Positions 8,262 through 17,140 of a stretch of DNA of 64,000 nucleotides are shown piece by piece. The notes beneath the pieces were generated by a model, which did no database searches, had not been told where the DNA came from, and saw only the letters and a program-made list of their open reading frames with translations. Where the stretch lies: contig NZ_CP156060.1 in NCBI RefSeq assembly GCF_039778605.1, positions 868,001 to 932,000 of the forward strand. Reading direction: 5' to 3'. This stretch comes from Flavobacterium sp. WV_118_3 (GTDB lineage Bacteria; Bacteroidota; Bacteroidia; Flavobacteriales; Flavobacteriaceae). Position 1 is the stretch's first letter, and each line of letters starts with the position of its first letter. Made by a program: the position numbers and the translations under genes.

Positions 8262-8296
8262 TCTTCCTTCTTTTTTTCTTTTCTCTAGTATCTTTT
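8262..8296. repeat. Pyrimidine-rich flank of the S23-type cassette (5' side)
   Basis: TTCTTTTCTCT (8276-8286) is the reverse complement of the core at 7866-7876. The wider flanks also match imperfectly in inverted orientation. Confidence 0.4.
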
Positions 8297-8300
8297 CAAA

Positions 8301-9482
8301 TTACAATAATTCATAAATCCCTGCTGCGCCTTGTCCGGTTCCGACACACATCGTGACCATTCCGTATTTGTTGCCGCGGCGTTTCATTTCGTCGAATAAC
8401 TGAACGGATAACTTCGCTCCGGTACATCCCAGCGGGTGACCTAGTGCAATCGCACCTCCGTTGACGTTGATGATCTCCGGATTCAAATCCAATTCGCGGA
8501 TTACCGCCAAACTCTGCGCTGCAAAAGCTTCGTTTAATTCGATTAATTCAATATCGGATTGTTTTAATCCGGCTTGTTTTAAGGCTTTTGGAATGGCTTT
8601 AACCGGTCCGATTCCCATGATTCGGGGTTCTACTCCGGCAGCAGCGTAGTTTACCAGTCGTGCGATTGGTTCCAGATTTAATTCTTTTACCATTTCTTCC
8701 GACATAACCAGTACGAAGGCAGCACCATCACTCATTTGTGACGAGTTACCTGCTGTTACACTTCCGTCGGCGGCAAAAACCGGTCGTAGTTTTCCTAAGG
8801 CTTCTTTTGACGTATCGGCTCTTGGTCCTTCGTCTTTATTGACAACATAGGATTTGCTTGCTTTTTTGCCTTTTTCATCAATATAAACGTGCTCCACGGT
8901 AATCGGAACGATTTGTTTGTCAAATTTTCCTTCTGCCTGCGCTTTTAACGCTTTTTGATGCGACTGGTACGAAAATTCATCCTGATCCTCACGGGAAACA
9001 TTGAATTGTTGGGCTACCGCTTCGGCTGTTAATCCCATTCCCCAGTAATAATCTTCGTGTCCGGCAGCAGCGGCTTTATAATCCGGAGTTGGTTTGTAAC
9101 CACCCATTGGGATATAACTCATACTTTCAGCACCACCGGCAATAATACAGTCGGCCATACCCGCCTGAATTTTGGCAGTTGCCATTCCGATAGTTTCAAT
9201 TCCCGAAGCACAGTAACGGTTTACGGTTACGCCCGGTACATCTTCAATTTTTAATCCCATAAGGGAAATCAGTCGCCCTACATTTAATCCCTGTTCGGCT
9301 TCCGGCATGGCATTTCCTACCATTACGTCGTCGATGCGGGTTTTGTCGAAGTTTGGCAATTCGTTCATCATATATTCGATGGTTTCGGCGGCCAGTTCGT
9401 CGGGTCTTTTAAAACGGAACACTCCTTTTGGTGCTTTACCAACGGCTGTCCGGTATGCTTTTACTATATAGGCTGTTTTCAT
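8301..9482 (-). CDS. fadA: Acetyl-CoA C-acyltransferase (3-ketoacyl-CoA thiolase)
   Basis: A 393-residue thiolase that cleaves 3-ketoacyl-CoA with CoA into acetyl-CoA and a shortened acyl-CoA. It has all the thiolase signatures: the acyl-carrying Cys in NRYCASGIETIGMA near residue 90, the NVNGGAIALGHPLGCTGA motif with the catalytic His, and the C-terminal base Cys in MVTMCVGTGQG. Normal length. It lies 49 bp downstream of the fused dehydrogenase/hydratase, so the two form the beta-oxidation complex pair within one operon. Confidence 0.95.
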   Translation of the reverse strand: MKTAYIVKAYRTAVGKAPKGVFRFKRPDELAAETIEYMMNELPNFDKTRIDDVMVGNAMPEAEQGLNVGRLISLMGLKIEDVPGVTVNRYCASGIETIGMATAKIQAGMADCIIAGGAESMSYIPMGGYKPTPDYKAAAAGHEDYYWGMGLTAEAVAQQFNVSREDQDEFSYQSHQKALKAQAEGKFDKQIVPITVEHVYIDEKGKKASKSYVVNKDEGPRADTSKEALGKLRPVFAADGSVTAGNSSQMSDGAAFVLVMSEEMVKELNLEPIARLVNYAAAGVEPRIMGIGPVKAIPKALKQAGLKQSDIELIELNEAFAAQSLAVIRELDLNPEIINVNGGAIALGHPLGCTGAKLSVQLFDEMKRRGNKYGMVTMCVGTGQGAAGIYELL

Positions 9483-9531
9483 AGTTTTGTTTTGAATGAT
9501 GGATGTTAAGTGCTACTCAAATCCATATGGA

Positions 9532-11922
9532 TTAATTACGAAGCGGTTTTCCTTTGGTTAACATAAACTGAATACGCTCCAGTGTTTTTCTTTCGGTACA
9601 AAGCGAAAGGAAAGCCTCGCGCTCTAAATCCAATAGATATTGTTCGTTTACCAATGTTGGTTCGGATAAATCACCTCCGGCCATTACATAAGCCAGTTTG
9701 TTGGCAATTTTCTTATCGTGTTCGGAGATATATTTTCCGGCTTCCATACTGTCGGTTCCTACTAAAAACATTCCCAGTGCCTGTTTACCAAGTACTTTGA
9801 TGTCTTTGCGTTTTACGGGTTGTGTATAACCGGCTTCAGCCATTACTAAAGCGTGTTTTTTAGCTTCGGCAATCTGACGGTCTTTGTTGACTACCACGAC
9901 ATCTTTTCCTTTTTGAAGGATTCCTAAATCGTAGGCTTCATAGGCTGACGTAGCTACTTTGGCCATACCGATGGTTAGGAAATATTCCTGTAATACGTTT
10001 AACTCAACATCGTTTTTGTGGAACGTGTCGGCAGCACGTAAAGCCATTTCTTTCGATCCGCCTCCGCCTGGAATAACCCCAACACCAAACTCTACCAGTC
10101 CGATATAGGTTTCGGCTGCGGCAACCACTTTGTCGGCATGCATACTCATTTCACATCCACCACCTAAAGTCATTCCGTGTGGCGCTGCAATAACCGGAAT
10201 TCCGGAATAGCGTACACGCATCATCGTATCCTGGAAGGCTTTGATCGCCATGTTTAATTCGTCGTATTCCTGTTCTACGGCCATCATAAAAATCATTGCC
10301 AGATTGGCACCTACGGAGAAGTTGGCCGCCTGGTTACCAATTACCAGACCGTTATACTCTTTTTCGGCCAGGTCGATGGCTTTGTTGATTCCCTGAATCA
10401 CACCACCGCCAATGGAGTTCATTTTAGACTGGAATTCGATGTTGATAATTCCATCGCCCAGGTCTTGAATCACAGATTCGCTGTTACTCCATATTTTTTT
10501 GCTTTCGCGGATGTTGTTCAGGATGATAAAAGCATCTTGTCCCGGTACTTTTACCTGAGATTTGGATGCGATATTGTAATAATGCGTGATACCGTCTTTA
10601 ACAGTGTAGAAACTGTCGTTTCCGGAAGCCAGCATTTCGGTTACCCAGGCTGCCGGAGTCAATCCTTCAGCTTGCATCAGTTCGATACCTTTGGCTACAC
10701 CGATAGCGTCCCAGATTTCAAACGGACCGTTTTCCCATCCGAATCCGGCTTTCATCGCATCGTCAATTTTATAAAGATCGTCTGAAATTTCAGGGATTCT
10801 ATTGGAAACATAGGCAAACATTGCCGTAAAATTTTTACGGTAGAATTCACCGGCTTTGTCTTTTCCTTTTACGAGGACTTTAAAGCGGTCGATCGGTTTA
10901 TCGATCGTTTTGGTTAATTCCAATGTCGCAAATGAGGCTTTTTTGGCCGCGCGGTATTCTAATGTATCTAAATCTAAAGATAGAATGTCTTTGTCTACTT
11001 TTTTATAAAAACCTTGTCCGGTTTTGCTTCCCAACCAGTTGTTGGTCATCATGGTATTGATAAAATCCGGAAGTTTGAACAGGTCGTGTGCTTCGTCCTG
11101 CGGACAGTTTTCGTATAAACCATTGGCTACGTGTACTAAGGTGTCCAAACCTACCACGTCTACGGTTCGGAAAGTCGCTGATTTTGGTCGGCCAATTACT
11201 GGTCCGGTTAGTTTGTCGACTTCTTCGATCGTTAGTCCCATGTCTTTTACCAGATGGAAAAGGCTCATGATTCCGAAGATTCCGATACGGTTACCGATAA
11301 ATGCAGGAGTGTCTTTGGCGACTACCGAGGTTTTACCTAGGAATTTTTCGCCGTAATTGTTTAAAAAATCCAGTACTTCCGGGGCTGTTTTTGGTCCCGG
11401 GATGATTTCGAATAATTTTAAGTAACGGGCCGGGTTAAAGAAGTGGGTTCCACAGAAATGTTTTTGGAAATCTTCGCTGCGTCCCTCGCTCATAAATTTG
11501 ATAGGAATTCCGGATGTATTCGAAGTGATAAGCGTTCCCGGTTTGCGGAATTGCTCGATTTGTTCGAATACTTTTTGTTTGATGTCCAAACGCTCTACTA
11601 CTACTTCTATGATCCAGTCGACGTCTTTGATTTTGGCTAAATCGTCTTCCGTATTACCAGTTGTAATCCGACTGGCAAACTTTTGATCATAAATAGGGGA
11701 AGGTTTCGATTTTAAAGCGTTGGCAAGGTGTTCGTTAACCACCCGGTTTCGAACCACTTTACTTTCTAATGTCAATCCTTTTTTTTGTTCAGCATCGGTT
11801 AATTCTCTCGGAACAATATCCAGAAGTAATACTTCCACACCGATATTGGCAAAATGGCAGGCAATACCCGATCCCATAATTCCCGAACCAATAACCGCAA
11901 CTTTTTTGATTAGTCGTTTCAT
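9532..11922 (-). CDS. fadB: Fused 3-hydroxyacyl-CoA dehydrogenase / enoyl-CoA hydratase
   Basis: A 796-residue bifunctional beta-oxidation enzyme. The order is reversed relative to E. coli FadB: an NAD-binding 3-hydroxyacyl-CoA dehydrogenase first (VIGSGIMGSGIACHFA at residues 10-25, with the His-containing FCGTHFFNPARYL segment near 160), the dehydrogenase C-terminal domains to about 430, then a crotonase-fold hydratase (ANFSVGANLAMIF, HGMTLGGGCEMSMHAD, GVGVIPGGGGSKE) to about 730. This order is usual in Bacteroidota. It is cytoplasmic and partners the adjacent thiolase. Second gene after the MarR regulator, with a hairpin-forming sequence in the 70-bp gap. Confidence 0.95.
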   Translation of the reverse strand: MKRLIKKVAVIGSGIMGSGIACHFANIGVEVLLLDIVPRELTDAEQKKGLTLESKVVRNRVVNEHLANALKSKPSPIYDQKFASRITTGNTEDDLAKIKDVDWIIEVVVERLDIKQKVFEQIEQFRKPGTLITSNTSGIPIKFMSEGRSEDFQKHFCGTHFFNPARYLKLFEIIPGPKTAPEVLDFLNNYGEKFLGKTSVVAKDTPAFIGNRIGIFGIMSLFHLVKDMGLTIEEVDKLTGPVIGRPKSATFRTVDVVGLDTLVHVANGLYENCPQDEAHDLFKLPDFINTMMTNNWLGSKTGQGFYKKVDKDILSLDLDTLEYRAAKKASFATLELTKTIDKPIDRFKVLVKGKDKAGEFYRKNFTAMFAYVSNRIPEISDDLYKIDDAMKAGFGWENGPFEIWDAIGVAKGIELMQAEGLTPAAWVTEMLASGNDSFYTVKDGITHYYNIASKSQVKVPGQDAFIILNNIRESKKIWSNSESVIQDLGDGIINIEFQSKMNSIGGGVIQGINKAIDLAEKEYNGLVIGNQAANFSVGANLAMIFMMAVEQEYDELNMAIKAFQDTMMRVRYSGIPVIAAPHGMTLGGGCEMSMHADKVVAAAETYIGLVEFGVGVIPGGGGSKEMALRAADTFHKNDVELNVLQEYFLTIGMAKVATSAYEAYDLGILQKGKDVVVVNKDRQIAEAKKHALVMAEAGYTQPVKRKDIKVLGKQALGMFLVGTDSMEAGKYISEHDKKIANKLAYVMAGGDLSEPTLVNEQYLLDLEREAFLSLCTERKTLERIQFMLTKGKPLRN

Positions 11923-11950
11923 TTGTAATTACTGTTTTCTTTGTTTGGAT

Positions 11951-11978
11951 GATTTCAGGCGATTGCTCACCTGGAATC
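11951..11978 (-). other. Hairpin in the leader between marR and fadB
   Basis: Twelve-nucleotide arms (11951-11962, 11967-11978) pair on the leftward RNA with one mismatch, one G-U pair and a GCAA (GNRA-type) tetraloop. No T run follows. It could be a processing or mRNA-stability element. Confidence 0.35.
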
Positions 11979-11992
11979 AATTAGTACTATAA

Positions 11993-12445
11993 TTATTTAG
12001 AATCCTCTTCCGAATGGAAAATGGTTTTATCCAAAATTAATTCGTTGATGATCTCGGCAACTTCCATGAAGTGGTTGAGCTTTTCTTCGCTGATGTTTTG
12101 TTTTACGGTCTCATTGAATTTTAAAACGGTGGCTTTGGAAAGCTCGCGTTTTTCCTTTCCGAGTTTGGTCAGGTAGATTAATACACCGCGACCGTCAACC
12201 GGATTTTTTTTACGGATTATTAGTCCTTTATCTTCCATCGATTTTAAGGTTCGCGTTAAACTTGTCGCTTCCATTCCCATTTTGGGACCTAAAGCGGTCG
12301 ATGGCGTTCCGTTTTCCCGATCGATGCTCAATAATGCAAATCCTGTGGCCATCGTGGCGCCATATTTGGTTGCCTCTTCGTTGTACATTCGTGCAACAGC
12401 TTGCCAGGTTGCGCGTAAAACATAATCAATTGTTTTATCTTTCAT
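11993..12445 (-). CDS. MarR-family transcriptional regulator of the beta-oxidation operon
   Basis: A 150-residue winged-helix protein. The helix-turn-helix lies around residues 50-75 (MGMEATSLTRTLKSMEDKGL), followed by the typical MarR wing (RKKNPVDGRGVLIYLT). Helices at both ends form the dimer interface. It is the first gene of the leftward operon with fadB, fadA and the acyl-CoA dehydrogenase, so it very likely represses fatty acid degradation and may respond to acyl-CoA (inference by analogy with FadR-type control). A perfect palindrome overlaps its promoter region, consistent with autoregulation. Confidence 0.88.
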   Translation of the reverse strand: MKDKTIDYVLRATWQAVARMYNEEATKYGATMATGFALLSIDRENGTPSTALGPKMGMEATSLTRTLKSMEDKGLIIRKKNPVDGRGVLIYLTKLGKEKRELSKATVLKFNETVKQNISEEKLNHFMEVAEIINELILDKTIFHSEEDSK

Positions 12446-12461
12446 TTTTCTTCAGTGATTT

Positions 12462-12493
12462 CAAATATACAAAAAAAATACTATGCATGCATA
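12462..12493 (-). promoter_or_regulatory. marR promoter with overlapping palindromic operator
   Basis: A leftward -7 element TATATTTG (12462-12469) fits the Bacteroidota TAnnTTTG consensus. The 12-bp perfect palindrome TATGCATGCATA (12482-12493) lies just upstream, near where the -33 element would sit, so a bound MarR dimer could block the polymerase. Confidence 0.5.
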
Positions 12494-12520
12494 ATACTGT
12501 TGGATTAATTTTAAGTTAAA

Positions 12521-12549
12521 TAAAAAAAAACTCCTCGGGTATGAGGAGT
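12521..12549 (-). terminator. Terminator after the acyl-CoA synthetase
   Basis: Stem ACTCCTC/GAGGAGT with a 6-nt loop and a T8-9 tail on the leftward strand, 13 bp after the synthetase stop codon. A T-rich tract also follows on the + strand. Confidence 0.75.
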
Positions 12550-12561
12550 ATCTTTATTTTT

Positions 12562-14340
12562 TTAAGAGTTCTGGTAGATTTTATCATAGAGATTCTGGTA
12601 TTTCTCTTTGATGATCTTTCTTTTGAGTTTTAACGTTGGTGTAAGCTCACCTCCATCAATAGACCAGACATTTGCGGTGAGTTCAAATTTTTTGATTTGT
12701 TCCCAATGACCAAATTTTTTATTGATATGATCCACTTCTTCTTTGATTCGTTCGATAACCTGTTCGTTGGCTACGATCTCTTCGTTGGTGTTTCCTATGG
12801 CAAGGTGTTTTCTACTTGCCCATTCTTTTAGAAAGTCAAAACTTGGTTGAATAAATGCGGCCGGCATTTTTTCGCCATCACCGATAACCATAATCTGTTC
12901 GATAAAACGGGATTGCTTCATGGTGTTTTCGATAATCTGCGGCGCGATATATTTTCCGCCGGATGTTTTGAACATCTCTTTTTTACGGTCGGTTATTTTA
13001 AGGAAACCTTCGCTGTCGATCTCTCCAATGTCTCCAGTGTGGAAATAGCCGTTTTGTAGTGCTTCTGCGGTTTTCTCGTCATCTTTATAATAACCCATCA
13101 TAATGCTTGGGCCTTTGCATAGGATTTCTCCGTCTTCGGCGATCTTTACTTCCAGGTTGTCCAGTACTTTTCCAACGGTGCCAATTTTGAATCCGCGGTT
13201 ACGTTGATCATTTACGGCAATTACCGGAGATGTTTCGGTTAATCCGTAGCCTTCCATGATCGGAATTCCGGCTGCGGCAAAAACACGGGTTAGTCGCGGT
13301 TGTAAAGCAGCACTACCGGAAACCATCAGTTCCAGTTGTCCGCCTAAACCTTCCTGCCATTTGCTAAAGATCAGTTTGCGGGCAATGGATAGTTTCTTTT
13401 CATACCACCAGCCATTTTCACCATACGGCTTATAATGCAGTCCTAAATCGATCGCCCAGAAAAACAGTTTTTTCTTGATACCGCTTAAATCGGCTCCTTT
13501 GGCGTAGATTTTGTCGTATACTTTTTCCAGCAAACGCGGAACGGCTGTCATTACATGTGGTTTTACCTCTTTTAGGTTGTCGCTCATTTTGTCGATGCTT
13601 TCGGCAAAATAAATTGAGATACCGTAATATTGGTATAGGTATAAAATCATTCTTTCGAAAATATGACAAACGGGTAAGAAACTTAATCCGCGTGTGCTTC
13701 CGGCTCTCAATGGTACGCGTACCGAGCTGGCCAATACGTTCGAAACGATATTTTGGTGACTCAACATAACACCTTTTGGTCTTCCTGTTGTTCCGGAAGT
13801 ATAAATTAAGGTCGCCAGATCGGTGGTAACAATACTGTTTTTCCGGTTTTCGACTTCCTGTTGGTTGCTTTCGTCTTTTCCTAATTCCAAAACTTCGGTC
13901 CAGTTTTTACAACCATCAATTACATTATAGGAGTAAATTTCTTTTAAGGAAGGTACATTGTGACGGATTGCATTTATCTTGTTGAAAACCTCGATATCGG
14001 AAATAAAGCAGTATTGCGCCTCAGAATGACCTAATATGTATTGGTAATCTTCTTCGGAAATGGTTGGATATACCGGAACAGTCTGGGCACCGGTTTGTAA
14101 AACCCCGATGTCGGTAATGTTCCATTCCGTTCTGTTATTGGACGAGATAATTGCAATTTTATCGTTTTTCTGGATTCCCATTCGCAATAGCGCTCTGGAA
14201 AGTGCATTGGCCTTATCCAGATATTCTTGGGTAGAAGTCTTAATCCATTCTCCATTATATTTGGTTACCAAGGCATCCGGCAGGTTGTATTTTTCCAGTT
14301 GATAGTATGGAAAATCAAATAAACGTGTAACGTCAGTCAT
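12562..14340 (-). CDS. Long-chain fatty acid-CoA ligase
   Basis: A 592-residue AMP-forming acyl-CoA synthetase that activates fatty acids with ATP and CoA before beta-oxidation. The AMP-binding P-loop YTSGTTGRPKGVMLSH lies near residue 180. The motif GYGLTETSP follows in the core, and GYFHTGDIGEIDSEGFL with TDRKKEMFKTSGGKYI marks the hinge and fatty-acyl-AMP segment. Eukaryotic-like FadD15/ACSL type, usual in Flavobacteriia. It lies directly upstream of the MarR operon on the same strand but has its own terminator, so it is a separate unit of the same pathway. Confidence 0.94.
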   Translation of the reverse strand: MTDVTRLFDFPYYQLEKYNLPDALVTKYNGEWIKTSTQEYLDKANALSRALLRMGIQKNDKIAIISSNNRTEWNITDIGVLQTGAQTVPVYPTISEEDYQYILGHSEAQYCFISDIEVFNKINAIRHNVPSLKEIYSYNVIDGCKNWTEVLELGKDESNQQEVENRKNSIVTTDLATLIYTSGTTGRPKGVMLSHQNIVSNVLASSVRVPLRAGSTRGLSFLPVCHIFERMILYLYQYYGISIYFAESIDKMSDNLKEVKPHVMTAVPRLLEKVYDKIYAKGADLSGIKKKLFFWAIDLGLHYKPYGENGWWYEKKLSIARKLIFSKWQEGLGGQLELMVSGSAALQPRLTRVFAAAGIPIMEGYGLTETSPVIAVNDQRNRGFKIGTVGKVLDNLEVKIAEDGEILCKGPSIMMGYYKDDEKTAEALQNGYFHTGDIGEIDSEGFLKITDRKKEMFKTSGGKYIAPQIIENTMKQSRFIEQIMVIGDGEKMPAAFIQPSFDFLKEWASRKHLAIGNTNEEIVANEQVIERIKEEVDHINKKFGHWEQIKKFELTANVWSIDGGELTPTLKLKRKIIKEKYQNLYDKIYQNS

Positions 14341-14472
14341 GTTTTGCGCATTTAGTTACTGCAAATTATAAAAAAAACTCAAATCAAAAAATTTAAAATT
14401 CATAATTGTGGAAGCGGTATCGGTAATTTTGTAATTTTGATTCCTTTATAATTTTGATTTTGTAACTTTTAT

Positions 14473-16395
14473 ATGAATTCCAATTATCGTATCCAGGAAT
14501 ATAAGGCTTTATTCTACCGACTGTTTTTAGCGTATCTGTTCTATTTTGTCGCCCGCGTGCTATTCTTTGTTTATAATTACAAAATGCTGAAGGTGGATTC
14601 GGTTTCCGATTTTCTGGCTTTGGCGTATCACGGAATGGTTTTCGATACGGCGGCGATTTTGTATCTCAATGCATTATTTATCGTTTGTTCGATTCTTCCG
14701 TTGTGGATTACAACCAAAAAAGGATACCAGAAGTTTTTGTTCTATTTGTATTTTGTTTGTAACCTGATTGGATTTGCGACCAATTTTGTCGATTTTATCT
14801 ATTATCGTTTTACCTATGCCCGTACCACTATTGCTATTATGGATATCGTGAAAAACGAATCAAATAAAGGGAATATGTTTTCGCGTTTTATTGTGAGCTA
14901 CTGGCATGTATATGCGTTGTTCTTTTTGTGTGCGATCCTTTGGGTTTATCTGTATAAAAAGGTGAGAGTAAAAGAGGTGCAACACGAAAATAAACTAAAA
15001 TACTTCGTGTCGTCGATTTTAGGATTGGTTACCATTGCGGTTCTGGCTGTAGGTGGAATCCGAGGTGACTTTAAAAAGAGTACGCGTCCGATTAATATTG
15101 TAGATGCCAATCGCTATGTAACGAAGCCGGAACACGCCGATATTGTACTGAATACACCTTTTGCGGTTATTCGTACGATGGGAACCACCAGTTTTAAAAA
15201 GGTGGATTTAGTGTCGCCGGAAGTAGTGCAACGCGAATTGGAACCAATTAAACAGTATCGTAATAATCCGAAAACCAAACCGAATATTGTCATCTTTATA
15301 ACCGAAAGTTATGGAAGAGAGTATATCGGTGCCTTTAATAAGGATACTAAAATTCCGGGATTTGTAAGTTATACGCCGTTTATTGATTCACTGGCGCAGC
15401 ACAGTCTTATTTTTTCGAATGCTTTTGCAAACGGAAGTAAATCGATTCACGGAATGTCTTCGGTTTTGGCCGGGATTCCTTCTTTTCAGGATGCCTTTAC
15501 CTCATCGCCGTATCCGAAACAGAAAATCCAGTCGCTGGTTTCGACTTTAAAAGAGGAGGGATACGATACGTCGTTTTTCCACGGCGCGCCAAACGGTTCG
15601 ATGGGTTTCCTTGGATTTGGAAATATATTAGGCTTTGATCATTACTACGGTAAAACCGAATACAACAACGATGCCGATTTCGATGGTTCCTGGGGAATAT
15701 GGGATGAGCCTTTCTTTCAATATATGAAGCAGACGTTTGATGCGAAAAAGCAACCGTTTATGGGGACTATTTTTACCGTATCGTCGCACGAGCCGTTTGT
15801 GGTTCCTGAAAAATTTAAAGGGAAGTTTCCAATGGGTACGGTGCCGATGCATCAGGTTGTAGGGTATACGGATTATGCGTTTAAAAAATTCTTCGAAGCG
15901 GCCAAAAAAGAACCATGGTTCCAGAATACGATTTTTGTAATCACAGCCGATCATTGTAATCAGGTGGCCTATGATGAATATGCTAAGGTGATTAACCGTT
16001 CGGCAGTGCCGATTCTGATTTACAAACCGGATGGTAGCTTGAAAGGAGAGAATAAGGAGTTGGCACAGCAAATCGATATTTATCCGACTTTATTGGATAT
16101 GATCGGATACGATAAGCCATTCCGTAGCTGGGGAAGAAGTTTGATTGGTGAAAAAACGATTAAACCGTTTGTGATCAATTATAATGGAACGCAGTATCAG
16201 TTCCAGCGCGGTAATTATATTTGTTTGTTCGACGGTAAGAAAGCGACCGGGTTTTATGCGATTGCGGATAAAGGATTGGAGAAAAATCTGATTGCCAACC
16301 GAAATAAGGAAATGGATGAGTTGGAAGTAGCTTGTAAAGCATTTGTACAGGATTATTATGCTCGTATTATCGATAAGAAATTATACGCCGAATAA
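14473..16395 (+). CDS. LTA synthase-like membrane enzyme (alkaline phosphatase superfamily)
   Basis: The protein has 640 residues. Residues 1-200 contain about five transmembrane segments; the rest is an extracytoplasmic sulfatase/alkaline-phosphatase-fold domain beginning at PNIVIFITESYGREYIGAF. The nucleophile region is SKSIHGMSSVLAG, where a Ser or Thr would carry the phosphoryl intermediate, and the metal site FVITADHCNQ lies near residue 500. Gram-positive relatives transfer glycerol phosphate from phosphatidylglycerol; in Bacteroidota the acceptor is unknown, and envelope phospho-substituent transfer is the likely role (inference). Divergent from the acyl-CoA synthetase; followed by a terminator. 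Confidence 0.88.
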   Translation: MNSNYRIQEYKALFYRLFLAYLFYFVARVLFFVYNYKMLKVDSVSDFLALAYHGMVFDTAAILYLNALFIVCSILPLWITTKKGYQKFLFYLYFVCNLIGFATNFVDFIYYRFTYARTTIAIMDIVKNESNKGNMFSRFIVSYWHVYALFFLCAILWVYLYKKVRVKEVQHENKLKYFVSSILGLVTIAVLAVGGIRGDFKKSTRPINIVDANRYVTKPEHADIVLNTPFAVIRTMGTTSFKKVDLVSPEVVQRELEPIKQYRNNPKTKPNIVIFITESYGREYIGAFNKDTKIPGFVSYTPFIDSLAQHSLIFSNAFANGSKSIHGMSSVLAGIPSFQDAFTSSPYPKQKIQSLVSTLKEEGYDTSFFHGAPNGSMGFLGFGNILGFDHYYGKTEYNNDADFDGSWGIWDEPFFQYMKQTFDAKKQPFMGTIFTVSSHEPFVVPEKFKGKFPMGTVPMHQVVGYTDYAFKKFFEAAKKEPWFQNTIFVITADHCNQVAYDEYAKVINRSAVPILIYKPDGSLKGENKELAQQIDIYPTLLDMIGYDKPFRSWGRSLIGEKTIKPFVINYNGTQYQFQRGNYICLFDGKKATGFYAIADKGLEKNLIANRNKEMDELEVACKAFVQDYYARIIDKKLYAE

Positions 16396-16420
16396 GGGCT
16401 TAAAAGGGATAAAAAAGGAG

Positions 16421-16446
16421 CTCCGGTGAAAACCGGAGTTTTTTTA
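16421..16446 (+). terminator. Terminator after the LTA synthase-like gene (copy 1 of a repeat)
   Basis: Stem CTCCGGT/ACCGGAG with a GAAA loop and T8 tail. A nearly identical terminator with the same flanks recurs at 17037-17063. Confidence 0.85.
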
Positions 16447-16517
16447 TGAAAAACACTTGTTATCGGAAAAGTACTACTATTGTGGTGGAATTTGTATATT
16501 GTCAAAAAAAATACACG

Positions 16518-17000
16518 ATGGATACAATTAAAAAAGTCGAACGGGTAGAGGTGTTAATTGCAAAGCTACTGGAAAAGTATGCAGCCGAAGGTTCTAATAT
16601 AAACCGGATTCCGTCACCTTTTATTCAGGAAGCGCTACGCTTAAAAGATACAGCTCCTTTTTTGGATATCGACAGTTATATGTACTTCCTGAGTGAGATG
16701 AGTGTTTTGATTCTTGATTTAGGTGATGGAGCGTATGCTACTTTTTACGGTCTGGATGATTGGGAAGAAGGTCTCAATATTTTTGATTATCCAATTCCGG
16801 AAGAAAATGGTTTCCATCTTGTTTTGGATATCTGTAATGCCGATGGAGCGATTACCTATTTCTCGTATAATTCTGAAAACGATAATGAGGATATTCTTTG
16901 GATCTCTACAAATGTAGAAGACGGTCCTTATACAAGATCGGATTTGAGTTTTATAGCGGTGTTACAAGCAATCCATGATAATAATTGGAATGTTGTATAA
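16518..17000 (+). CDS. Hypothetical acidic protein
   Basis: A 160-residue protein that I do not recognise. I start it at ATG 16518 (MDTIKKVERVEVLIAK); the upstream ATG at 16446 sits in the T tail of the preceding terminator and would add an unlikely peptide. The protein is acidic and lacks a signal peptide or membrane segment, so it is probably cytoplasmic. Hydrophobic/acidic alternation in ILDLGDGAYATFYGLDDWEE resembles small Smi1/immunity-like folds only loosely. It is a single-gene unit between two near-identical terminators, an arrangement suggesting a duplicated or inserted cassette. Confidence 0.6.
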   Translation: MDTIKKVERVEVLIAKLLEKYAAEGSNINRIPSPFIQEALRLKDTAPFLDIDSYMYFLSEMSVLILDLGDGAYATFYGLDDWEEGLNIFDYPIPEENGFHLVLDICNADGAITYFSYNSENDNEDILWISTNVEDGPYTRSDLSFIAVLQAIHDNNWNVV

Positions 17001-17036
17001 CTGGGATTAAAGTGTCTTTAGATAAATAAAAAAAGG

Positions 17037-17063
17037 AACTCCGGTGAAAGCCGGAGTTTTTTT
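17037..17063 (+). terminator. Terminator (copy 2 of a repeat)
   Basis: Stem AACTCCGG/CCGGAGTT with a TGAAAG loop and T-rich tail. It shares about 35 bp of near-identical sequence with the terminator at 16421-16446. Confidence 0.8.
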
Positions 17064-17140
17064 ATGTTAAGAATTCCGTAGCTGATTACTATTGCATAGT
17101 TTTGTAATATAAGAAGTAATTAGCTTCTTACTGTTATACT

